A DNA stretch of 64,000 nt from Glandiceps talaboti (taxonomy: Eukaryota; Hemichordata; Enteropneusta; Spengelidae): NCBI RefSeq assembly GCF_964340395.1, contig NW_027554295.1, forward strand, positions 62,001-126,000. The letters are read 5' to 3'. The translations under genes were made by a program, and so were the position numbers. Positions 55,331 to 64,000 of this stretch are shown one piece after another. Numbering within the stretch: position 1 is the stretch's first letter; the number at the start of each line of letters is the position of its first letter. The notes beneath the pieces are model-generated. The model saw only the letters and a program-made list of their open reading frames with translations. It did no database searches and had not been told where the DNA came from.

Positions 55331-55609
55331 CTGCTGAATGATTTGGCCAACACTGTATGATTTTTCGTAATAAAATTCAAAACAATCTCCCATGCCAGGC
55401 AACTTTGTATGTTCCTTAGGATATGCCCTTTAATGGCAATGTACCGGTCAGTACCCCAAGGTACACGCAGACAGTAGGTAGAGCGCCACCATGTCAACTT
55501 TTGGAAAGGCATATTCCTTGAGATAATCAGGTTTGTAGATCATGATCTAGACGTTGCCATAAACTCGTCCAATATCGTACTTATTAAATCCAATGTATAT
55601 CATAGATGA

Positions 55610-55691
55610 GTAGTCGTGGCCGAGTGGTTAAGGCGATAGACTTGAAATCTATTGGGTTCTACCCGCGCAGGTTCGAATCCTGCCGACTACG
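55610..55691 (+). tRNA. tRNA-Ser (anticodon TGA)
   Basis: The 82 bases fold fully: acceptor GTAGTCG/CGACTAC, box A TGGCCGAGTGGTTAAGGC, anticodon stem ATAGA/TCTAT with loop CTTGAAA, a long variable arm and T arm with GGTTCGAATCC. The anticodon is TGA, so it reads TCA codons for serine. A TTTT stop for RNA polymerase III lies a few bases downstream (near 55,697). It looks functional and of animal nuclear type, which suggests host DNA here, or capture by the virus. Confidence 0.93.
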
Positions 55692-55787
55692 TACGATCTT
55701 TTCATGTTTGGTTTTGTGAAATTCACAAGTATATAAAATAACACGTCTTAACTTAACTTAACTTACTGTGCTTGGTGGGTAAGATAC

Positions 55788-55988
55788 ATGGTCATGTGGA
55801 TGATGATTAGATAATATTATTTCGGCTTTAATTCATAAATAAATCTTCTTTTCTATCACTGGCATCTGCAACTACAACTTTCTCTTGTCGACCTCTACCT
55901 TGGATACACAGATCTTGTGAATTGCAAGCAAAATTCGTCCCCACAATCATACATTTCCTGTCTTGTTCAAAGACATAGAACGCTCAGT
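55788..55988 (+). repeat. 200-bp direct repeat, right copy
   Basis: Second copy of 53,546-53,746. It differs by only a few bases. It is preceded by a short ACTTAACTTAACTTA run. The spacing between copies is about 2.24 kb. Confidence 0.85.
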
Positions 55989-56225
55989 ATTATCGTCTGT
56001 GTTTAGCTTTAGATATTAATATAAACCTTCCATTTATACAATTCTCACATTATCAACTTCTTCTCATGCAAATACGAATCATACCAATGCTGAATTGATT
56101 AGTATACCAAGCGGAGAATTTTATTTTTCAGAAAAAAAAAATATTCATACAAATTCAATTTTCAGATTTTTTAAATACAAATTTGTCTACACATAACAAT
56201 TTCAAACGCACCTCTTAACTGTAAA

Positions 56226-56320
56226 GCCATATCGTCGCGTCAGTGCAGTAAGGTCGTATCTGCAATGCACTTGTATAGGCAGATACGACCTTACTGCTCT
56301 CAGTGACGCGACGATTTGGC
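56226..56320. repeat. Hairpin-forming inverted repeat
   Basis: Arms at 56,226-56,263 and 56,279-56,320 pair over about 38 bases (TCGTCGCGTCA...AAGGTCGTATCTGC), with a small bulge and a 15-base loop. It is much richer in CpG than its surroundings. It may be a small foldback DNA element or a functional cruciform. Confidence 0.85.
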
Positions 56321-56366
56321 AAGGTACGAAAAGGACACTTAACTTCAAATTGGAAACGTTATCGTG

Positions 56367-56560
56367 TATTTTTCATTCAGGCTTGCTTAAACACAAAGGT
56401 AATTAAATTTACCAAGTTGTTTACATTTTTACATTCCAGTTGTAACACTATGGATAAAGTTAATGGTCCTTTCGACACATTCCGCAAGTGGAATGTAAAA
56501 ATGTAAACAACTTGGTAAATTTAATTACCTTTGTGTTTAAGCAAGCCTGAATGAAAAATA
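56367..56560. repeat. Perfect 72-bp inverted repeat, 50-bp loop
   Basis: Arms 56,367-56,438 and 56,489-56,560 are exact reverse complements over 72 bases, from TATTTTTCATTCAGG to TTTTTACATTCCA. The loop of 50 bases carries ATGGATAAAG. Perfect pairing means the arms are young or are kept alike. It could be a foldback transposon, an inverted-repeat relic or a replication-related structure. Confidence 0.95.
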
Positions 56561-56574
56561 ACCTCACCTGCCGG

Positions 56575-56950
56575 GGGCTACAATCGTCTTCGTCGTGCAT
56601 TCATATTGTCATGTTGATTCCACGTCATATAGTTGTGACAAGAATTCGAACGTCAACAACGATATGCTCACGTCACGATTTTGTTCAATTTGTGTCGTCG
56701 CATATGATCGTGGTCACTACTTGGTTGTCTTAAAAGTATATAGTGACGTCATGACTTTCATATCTATAATTACATGAACGTGCAGGGCTACAATCGTCGT
56801 CGTGCATGTTGATTCCACGTCATATTTTTTTTATATCGTGTTTGGTGAATTCGAACGTCAACAACGATATGCTCACGTCACGATTTTGTTCAATTTGTGT
56901 CGTCACATATGATCACGTGGTCACTACTTTATATAAAGGCCCGCTGTCAT
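56575..56950 (+). promoter_or_regulatory. Duplicated promoter of RING gene 2
   Basis: Two copies of about 150 bases, near 56,575-56,725 and 56,785-56,930, share CTACAATCGTC, GTTGATTCCACGTCATAT, GAATTCGAACGTCAACAACG and ATTTGTGTCGTC. Each ends in GTGGTCACTAC. A TGACGTCA lies between them near 56,745. The right copy leads into a TTTATATAAAG TATA box near 56,931, 40 bases before the RING gene ATG. Confidence 0.75.
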
Positions 56951-56972
56951 GGTCTCATGATTAATCGGCATC

Positions 56973-57809
56973 ATGGCTGAAACAATATCAACTCTCGATC
57001 CAGAAATACTCACTGAAAATAATTTAATAGTTTCCAGAGACATCGAATTAGTGCATTGTACTGGATGCGACTTTACCATGCCCCTGGAAGAGGCAAGTGT
57101 TGATTTGTCGGATATACTTATGGAACATTTCACGTTTTCAACTGTATCCAAGAGGTGTTTCGCAGAAAGTTTGAATAGTGACGTGAGGAATATGACAAAA
57201 AGGATGGAATACATGAGTCGTGACATTGCAAAACCCCGTACTGCCTGGTACCGTCTTTACAGCCGTATGATTGCTTTTATCGCTAGACTATGTGATGGAA
57301 GACAGTCTGAAATGGTAATAACAAGGTTGGCAAAGGCAGTCGTGTATCTAATGAGTAGATTTGTCTTCCGTCGCAGGACAACAGCCCACATTTCAAGAAG
57401 AGAACTTTCTCACGAAATAGCCATGCATTTGGGAAGGATTGTACAAAGACAAGACTCTTTGGAACGGATGCGCACCCATTTTATCCGCATCATCCCTAAC
57501 AACGAAGATCGCACGCTACTTATTGCTCAAGGAAAACATATCTTTCAAAGACTGACTGAAAACGAAAGTAATGAAAATTCTTCACATGGCGGCAGTAGGC
57601 AGTCGGCCAACGGAAACACTGACAATGGCAGTACATTAGAGAAATTCACTTGTAAAGTCTGCTTTTTTGGCACTGTGTCCTTAGTGGGAGTGAAATGTGG
57701 TCATTTAATTTGCACACATTGTTACGTTAAATTGAAAAAAGTTACGAAACATTCGAGATGCCCGTTTTGCAGATGTCATTTTGTAGCTCGTAAAATGTTT
57801 TTCAGTTAA
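56973..57809 (+). CDS. RING-finger protein 2 (E3 ubiquitin ligase-like)
   Basis: A 278-residue protein from ATG 56,973. A C-terminal C3HC4 RING (CKVC, CGHLICTHCY, CPFC) has the same spacing and ending as the RING protein at 29,473. The N-terminal C-x2-C-x19-H-x9-C group is also shared. The middle is helical and basic (RRRTTAHISRREL). The two are clearly paralogues, which links this part of the window to the viral block. It lacks the Glu run of RING 1. Predicted ubiquitin ligase acting on host proteins. Followed by a GTAT microsatellite. Confidence 0.85.
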   Translation: MAETISTLDPEILTENNLIVSRDIELVHCTGCDFTMPLEEASVDLSDILMEHFTFSTVSKRCFAESLNSDVRNMTKRMEYMSRDIAKPRTAWYRLYSRMIAFIARLCDGRQSEMVITRLAKAVVYLMSRFVFRRRTTAHISRRELSHEIAMHLGRIVQRQDSLERMRTHFIRIIPNNEDRTLLIAQGKHIFQRLTENESNENSSHGGSRQSANGNTDNGSTLEKFTCKVCFFGTVSLVGVKCGHLICTHCYVKLKKVTKHSRCPFCRCHFVARKMFFS

Positions 57810-57869
57810 GAAATAAATGAATACTGTTTTTTTAATCGTAATTCTCTGACTTATGTATAAATATACATT

Positions 57870-57872
<3 letters not shown>

Positions 57873-57900
<28 letters not shown>
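57873..57900. repeat. GTAT microsatellite
   Basis: About seven GTAT units between RING gene 2 and the membrane gene. Confidence 0.9.
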
Positions 57901-57942
57901 GAGGGTGCGTATGACGGTTGTGTGACTGGTTTCATAGTGAAG

Positions 57943-58935
57943 ATGGCTAAATTCATACGAAATGATTTGGCTAAATTGCAGACATTTCGGAGATATTTTT
58001 CCGCTTCACCAATCTGGTTTGCTAGATCTCCATATATGAGAGCATTTTTAATTATTACTGCAATGTATGCTGTGTGTGCTATGCTGTTCGCAAAATACTT
58101 TACCAAGGAGAGATGGGAGCTTTATGGTTGTCACAAAAATTATTACACAGTTGGTCTACAGCTTTGCAAGAATAAATCAAAGGGCATTGACCCCATTACA
58201 GTTAAGCTAATAGTTACGGGGGTGTTATCGCTTGTAATTAACATCTTGGCACCCATAACTGTTGAATATTTCCTTGGCAAGAGTCACCAAATTCAAGAGG
58301 ATTTGTCTTTGTTTCGTCGACACGAAGAGATACTGAGAAACAGTCCCGGTTACACAGCAGACAAAATTGATTACACAGTGTTATTGAACTGTATGGGATA
58401 CAACGATACAAACAAGATCAAGTTGGACACACCTCGCGAGGGACAGGAACGAATTACAAATCTACATTTGCTGAGACATTTATTTTCGTGTCTGTTGGTG
58501 GAACTATACATATTTTTTGTTACAAAGGGGAAATGTCAAGGAAGTATACTAACACTCATCGTATCATTTTTCGGAATAGTCTTACCGAGCATTGTAATTT
58601 GCTCTGTGTTGAAATTGGGTCAGTGGTTTCCATTGATGTTGATAATGAATTTCATCATGTTAATATGTCCCATGACAGCTATTCTAATATTCACACCGAT
58701 GTTTATTTTCATGTCTTGCATATCGTCTGCAATTTACCTAGTATCACCGTGTAGCTGGATGCTTTTAGAAACCATTTTCCTCATTTTGTCCTGCAGAAGA
58801 CAGGCGAAATATGAGATCGAACTGGTGAAAAAAGCAATTAGAAATTCGACTCTGTATCGTGTTAAAAGTAATATGGACACTGCTTTATTTCTTGCTGGTT
58901 ACGAATCCCACATACCTTTTCCTATTCGGAAATGA
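57943..58935 (+). CDS. Multi-pass membrane protein
   Basis: A 330-residue protein taken from ATG 57,943; an earlier ATG at 57,853 reads through the microsatellite and is unlikely. At least six hydrophobic segments are seen, near residues 40 (AFLIITAMYAVCAMLF), 95 (LIVTGVLSLVINILA), 185, 210 (TLIVSFFGIVLPSIVICSV), 240 (LMLIMNFIMLICPMTAILIF) and 265-290. Loops are charged. There is no clear transporter or GPCR motif. It could be a viral multi-spanning envelope protein or ion-channel-like protein. It is on the same strand as RING gene 2. Confidence 0.6.
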   Translation: MAKFIRNDLAKLQTFRRYFSASPIWFARSPYMRAFLIITAMYAVCAMLFAKYFTKERWELYGCHKNYYTVGLQLCKNKSKGIDPITVKLIVTGVLSLVINILAPITVEYFLGKSHQIQEDLSLFRRHEEILRNSPGYTADKIDYTVLLNCMGYNDTNKIKLDTPREGQERITNLHLLRHLFSCLLVELYIFFVTKGKCQGSILTLIVSFFGIVLPSIVICSVLKLGQWFPLMLIMNFIMLICPMTAILIFTPMFIFMSCISSAIYLVSPCSWMLLETIFLILSCRRQAKYEIELVKKAIRNSTLYRVKSNMDTALFLAGYESHIPFPIRK

Positions 58936-61216
58936 TTTTTAAATAAAAAACTCTGTAAATGGACTGTAAGCTTGTTCTTGTGCGTGACGCGTGCTTAATT
59001 TTACATCTACATGGCAATATATTTGTGTTGTCGTGCCTGACGACTTTGAATTGAAAGATATTATTAGTGGCGTCACGATACGTGCGTCGCGTGGCCTCTT
59101 TTCTCGTCACGTCGCATAGACATGTCAATCAAACAGTATTCGATTCTGCACTCGTACTCAGTGACTTTCGTAAATACCCCAGACATAACATTACCCCGAC
59201 GCTTGATGACAACGAAACATTGTATCAAATGTATCTAGTTCACTCAAACGGGACGGGTCAACGCAATCGATAGTAAATAGCCCGGAAGATGTGCAGACAT
59301 TCACAATGGGGCAGACATTGTTATTATTATTATTGTTGTTGTGGTGGTGGTGGTGGTGGGCAGTGTATTGAGAACTCAATACACAAGCGCTCGATGCATA
59401 TCATTAGTTACTTGTCGAGTAGACACATCAACATACAACGAGTAATATATATTCCCATATTTGCTAATTACTGTAATTCTCTCATTTTTCTTTGCGTGGG
59501 GAAACGTGTGCAATTTCGGATTTTGTTCACGAAAATTAGACGTTATGTGATTTTGTTGTAAGACGTACGTAAACGTAACGTTTTTTTATTTGTTGTCACG
59601 AGAACACATTACACGATACAATATCACTGACACGTCGTGTCATCAACAAAAATTGGCACGTTAAGTGATTGGTTGTGCTCCAAAGAAAAAGTATGAAGTC
59701 ACTACTTAGTTTTGTATATCTCTTTCCTGATTGGTTCTTCACGAGCCAAGTGGTGACGTCACTAGAATCGAACACAGGACAGCTTTTCACCGCGTGATCA
59801 GACATTCTTTCGCGTAAGCAAAATGATATGAACTCTGTTTACATGCTAGTAATAGTATGGGGTAAAGTGTCATTTTGGTTAACTAGTCTACATCTTTTTA
59901 TCTACGTCGTCATCTGGCAACCAAACAAACCAAACGTTCACGATCCACGTCAAGATAAATATGAGGTCACGATAAATCTATATATTTTTGTATTTTTTAA
60001 CCAAACGTTCACACCAATCCACGTCAAGAAAAATACGACGTCATGATGAATCTATATATTTTACGTGACGGTCACACAAGAGAAAAGGGACGGGCGTATC
60101 TTAGTTACACACTAAGTGTGAACCTCATAGGAAACAACCATAGTTACTTTCCTGGCAAATCTACCTACAGTGTTGCAATTTACAATTATGCAAATATCTC
60201 ATGAAAAAGGCGCATGCAAATTAATGTTGCTAAAAAGCTTGAGTTTTGTCACGCGGGCACTTGAAAGCAATTACCAAAACCACAAATATAAACAACGTGT
60301 TTAGCGTCTAGTATGAGTTTTTCCAATGGATATGCTATTTCATTCTAACGGGAAAAATCGACTATAGCCTCGGAGACGATCGTGGACCAAGCAATCAGGC
60401 AAGAAAAATACAAAAGTATGTATTGACGTCATAGTTTTACTTCTCATACAACCAATCAGAGACGTGTCAATCTCTCCCATGACAGGTAAACACGGCATCG
60501 TTCCTGCCGAAGGCTATCACGGTTTTCGTGCTCAGTGTTACCCCCCCCCCCCCCCGTCCGACATGATTTTAGAGAATAAACATTTTTCCGGTTGTAAATA
60601 TGTGATTGGATTTGAGTTCAACTTCAACTAGTCTACATCATTATCTACGTCTCTTAAAATTCTGTGTTTCTTTTTAGTTTAACATGGCTAACTACTACTA
60701 TAGAACTAGGTCGCTTTCTGACTAAGGATTAGAAGCAAGTGACATGTACTCAATTGAAAGTGTCGATTATCACAGTCTTTATAGTATGGGTATTCTTTCT
60801 ACTCTATGACGATGTTCTTGAATATGCGCCGCGAACTCTCAAGTATCAGACAAGGTAAAGCGTGCCATGCTATTATTCAGTGTTTTAAATTCAGGGTTTT
60901 TTTTGGTTTTTTTTTAGCCCTTGTGTTATTTCTTCAGTTATTTGAATTAGGTACTCTTCTTAGCCGGCCGTATCGTCGTCATTTCGCAACCAAAAGTTCA
61001 CGACCTACGTAAGGAAAAATACTGCGATGTCACGATAAATCTATATATTTTACGTGACGGTCTCTCATTGGTTGTGTATCGTTCTCTCTAATAGTTGTTG
61101 GGGTGATTTATTTGTATTCTGTGTTCTGTGTTTATTTTTGATCATTTGACAATAAGGTCAAATTCTGTAAAAGAATAAGGTTAAAGGGTAAGGGGAGGGT
61201 AATCATTGAAATGTAG
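58936..61216. other. Long gene-poor region with CRE/TATA pieces
   Basis: No convincing gene is seen in about 2.3 kb. It has a TTATTG/GGTGGT microsatellite near 59,320-59,357, CRE sites near 59,755 and 60,425, and a poly-C tract at 60,541-60,556. A TATA-bearing motif, CACGATAAATCTATATATTT, recurs near 59,968, 60,045 and 61,031. Small open frames of 60-90 codons are scattered with no family features. Confidence 0.5.
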
Positions 61217-61764
61217 TGTTACGGATGAGAAATCATCCGTGGTAGGTACAAAAATGGTAAACTACAGTATTTAATTAAATGGGAAGGTTATTCATCAGAG
61301 TTCAATAGTTGGGAACCTGTTGAAAACTTGAATCAATTGGCACTAAACATTCTCAAGGACCATCCTGTTTTTATATCAGGTTCACGAACTTATAAACGTC
61401 ATTTTTAGGTATACATTTAAGGTCACTCAAAAACAATGACACAGTAAACCACCTCTTTGATCACTGCAGTCCTTTACAACAAATATTATCATATAGCATG
61501 TATAAATTTCTTATGTTTGGTGATCAAATATCAAAACTAGCCAAACGTGATCACGTCATTGTTCTTCCAACTGTCTGTAATCAGTCATTATTTGACACTG
61601 TTGATCTTTTAATAACTTAATGTTTTCATCTTAGAAGAATACTATTCGCGAAATGCAAACATTTGTTCTAACTATTAATTCATGACAGCTGAGAGTTCAC
61701 GGTGACCTGGCAAAAAATCAAAACTTAGCGAATATCAAAAAGTTGTATTCTCTCATCCGTAACA
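61217..61764 (+). mobile_element. Ty3/Gypsy chromovirus fragment (fossil)
   Basis: The ends are inverted TGTTACGGATGAGA ... TCTCATCCGTAACA, of the TG...CA kind seen at LTR edges. Inside, at 61,244-61,408, lies a coding scrap with a chromodomain ([15 protein letters not shown], then WEPVENL), as at the end of chromovirus integrases. It is a broken, internally reduced relic with no gag, protease or reverse transcriptase here. Ty3/Gypsy chromoviruses are common in marine animal genomes. Age cannot be judged from one piece. It favours host DNA at this point. Confidence 0.7.
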
Positions 61765-62036
61765 CTAGCAGTTGCTGTCACCAGGTAGTAATTGACTTCT
61801 GTTGATTAGTCGTCGAACTTCAGCCAGCACCAACCAAAAATAAAATTGAACGATGTCTCCAATGGTTCGGTGATTCAGATATCGGGGAGGGGAATCTATA
61901 GTATGTAGGGGGGGGGGGATTTGGTGAGAAAAGGACAACTATTTATGTAGCAAAATACACTTGTTCACAATGCAAACGAAATATACACACATAACATGAC
62001 AGTCTAGTTCAATTCAAATTGTATTTTTTATTGTTA
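61765..62036. other. Spacer, no gene seen
   Basis: A/T-rich with a G-run near 61,909-61,918. The last part is the 3' side of the gene on the minus strand, with an AATAAAAAAT-like signal near 62,025-62,034 in the minus sense. Confidence 0.4.
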
Positions 62037-63952
62037 TTACGAACACTTTCTATTGTGATGACGCATTAAAAATTGAACTTCCTTTTTGATACAACTCATA
62101 TGATTTTCCATTTGCAACATCTTATTGTGCATGGTTTCAAGTTGTTCACGGAGATCTCTATTTTCGGCTTTTAGTGACTCAATTTCCGCTTCTTTTTCGA
62201 CAAGTAAACTTTCCAGTCTCAACACGATTTCTTTGACATTTTCTCTGTTCTCAGCCGTGATTCGTTGTAATTGTTCATCCTTTTCACGTAGTGAAATGGC
62301 TTGTTTCGAAATTGTCTCGGCCATTCCTTTAATGGCTTGTCCGAGGACAGGCGCATTTGAACCAATTTCATTTAAGGCTGTAATAATGTTGTCGCTAGTA
62401 TATCTTGTTAAACGTTGGTCGGTATGTAGGCGAATCGCTCTTTCGATCTCTGTCATTTCTTTGCCCAAATCCATAATGCGCTGTTCGTTTGAAGAAACCA
62501 ATTTTCTCGACGTTTTGGTTGTGATTTCGTTGAGTATCTTAGTCACACTAAACAAATGAGCTTTGTTAAATTGTGTAGGTAAGATTTTACACAATGCAGT
62601 TGTAAAATGTCCGACAACTGAGAAACCAAATTTTTCATATTGGTCTTCAAAGTTTTGGTGAACATCAATGAGTTGTCGTCGCTTCGGTTTAATGAACGTC
62701 GAAACATTCGTTGAAACTTCGAAAGAGCTGGCTGTGTCATTGGTGGCCATTTCGGACGAGCAGATAAATTTTCTGCCGGCCCTCTCTTTGACGAAATACA
62801 CTCTGCCGTTGACTCCATTCTCAAAATTCTGGTAATGATTCGATGCCCCGGATAAATTCCTTTTGTCAGGTGCGACTTCGAAGGAAAACGCCTCTCGATC
62901 TAATTGCTTTTGCAATTTGAACCAGTATATCACACCGAAATAGTCATTTCCGTTGTGTTGCAAACGATACATCTTGGCTTTGAAATTCTCGCGTTCTCTG
63001 TCAGTGAAAAAATCGCTGTCTTCATACTTAAACAGTAAGACTATACCCAATTGCAATGCAACGAAATGTTTTCCGTTTGGCTGTGATGCACTGGAAATGT
63101 CAGCCAGGGGTAGTTGGGATGGATCCTTGTCTAAAAAGTGACCGACTGGAGAGCTGTTTCGAATACAAGATAAAACAGTTTCTTCTTCTTGACTTCTTTT
63201 CAAATATTTCGACATGTCCGATCTTTGATTTTCCGTCATGAAAGATAGGTTGTGATTGTGAATTTGAACTTCAAGCAGATGCCAGGCTTCCCTTGGGCTG
63301 CATACAGTGAACCGTCCGTCCGTACATTTCAGAAGACAAGGAATGTCGTTACTTTGTCTAGTTGTTCGAAACATTTCAATCTTTTGAACAGCTAACTCTA
63401 GGCTTAATTTGGCATCACCGTATAGCTTCAATAAACTGTCAAAGTTACCAGTAATTTCAGCAGTTGGGAGTTCCATATTGTCGGTCCCATAACTAGGGGG
63501 TTGGTCCTCGCGTAGGAGATTATCCATAGACGAACCATCAGACACCATAGATAATCCACTTGCACATGTAGGTATGCCCTAAAGTGTAAATAAATATATA
63601 ATTTAAAATTAATTGAGGTATGCTGTCATTTTTTTACAAATGTAAACTGATGCACACCCATATAACAATAATATCAATAGTGACAAAACAAAAAGTAAGT
63701 AAACTATACTAAACTTACCACGGCATTTACGATGTTTTCGAGAAGGTCAACATTATTCGATTCTTCTGAGTCCATACGAGTTAATTCATGTCCAGCTATT
63801 TCTTGTCTCATCGAAGAATCCCCTTGTTCGAAAACACCATTTGTTTGGGCATTGTTCATGGAATCACCGACAAGATTACTCACAAAGGAATCATCGATGA
63901 GATTGAAAGCGTCTGATATTTTATCCATTTCACTGGCACTTGGCTGCATGCC
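62037..63952 (-). CDS. Spliced coiled-coil gene, 3' two exons (runs off right edge)
   Basis: Read leftward, one exon is 63,719-63,952 (78 codons), entered after TTTACATTGCAG and left by a GTGGTAAGTTTAG donor. The last exon is 62,037-63,578, after TTATTTACACTTTAG. Both junctions are phase 0. Both exons open with a similar GGCAT sequence. The protein has an acidic N-part, a mixed globular part (residues about 130-330 of the visible 591), and a C-terminal coiled coil (about 480-575) with heptads such as LRLESLLVEKEAEIESLK. No domain is recognised. Upstream exons lie outside. Multi-exon form suggests a host gene. Confidence 0.65.
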
Positions 63953-64000
63953 CTGCAATGTAAAAAAAAATAATTAAATAAAAACAAATCAGTTAACATG

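Noticed and set aside
59828-60046. 72-codon hydrophobic frame
   Set aside because: Too short, overlaps repeated TATA-CRE motifs and shows no family features.

Overview
The window is dominated by a large double-stranded DNA virus, or a young copy of one, of herpesvirus-like type. Gene families suggest the malacoherpesvirus group of marine invertebrates, but no hallmark capsid or DNA polymerase gene is present to settle this. The strongest anchors are a primase with the exact UL52/PrimPol zinc-finger spacing, a giant AAA+ (SF3-like) helicase transcribed divergently from it, an XPG/FEN1-family nuclease and a protein kinase. Weaker anchors are a portal-like protein and a protein with a TRM2(UL28)-type C-x2-C..C-x-H finger. 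Genes are packed on both strands, mostly without introns, often with TATA boxes and AATAAA signals at close range. Many promoters carry the CRE palindrome TGACGTCA.

Layout. 1-5.7 kb: the end of an F-box gene, membrane and acidic proteins, and the portal-like gene. 5.9-26.6 kb: a repeat-rich zone with BTB-BACK-Kelch-like genes in inverted and direct copies, about 280-bp repeats in blocks of three and six units, and a block of structural or packaging-like genes between (13.9-19.4 kb). 26.6-34.2 kb: secreted and membrane glycoproteins, an ESCRT-III (CHMP/Snf7)-like protein, a RING protein, a four-finger C2H2 protein and coiled-coil proteins. 34.3-40.8 kb: helicase, primase and one unknown. 40.8-42.0 kb: a tRNA-like gene and a 76-bp CRE repeat array. 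42.0-49.3 kb: a small spliced gene, a type I glycoprotein, an acidic-tailed protein, FEN-like nuclease, kinase and one unknown.

49.4-64 kb looks different. It has spliced genes (a TNF-receptor-like gene and two others), tRNA-Ser(TGA), tandem and inverted repeats, microsatellites, homopolymers and a fossil scrap of a Ty3/Gypsy chromovirus. A second RING gene of the viral family and a multi-pass membrane gene sit among them. This part may be host chromosome mixed with viral sequence, or a viral arm rich in captured host DNA. The sequence alone does not decide this.

How the genes may work together (inference): helicase, primase and FEN nuclease in DNA replication; portal-like and TRM2-like proteins in packaging; F-box, BTB-Kelch and RING proteins redirecting host ubiquitin ligases; a JAZ-like C2H2 protein and the kinase in host control; two ESCRT-III-like proteins in membrane remodelling during egress. 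Most viral frames are long and open, so the copy looks largely whole and young, with a few partial duplicate gene copies.
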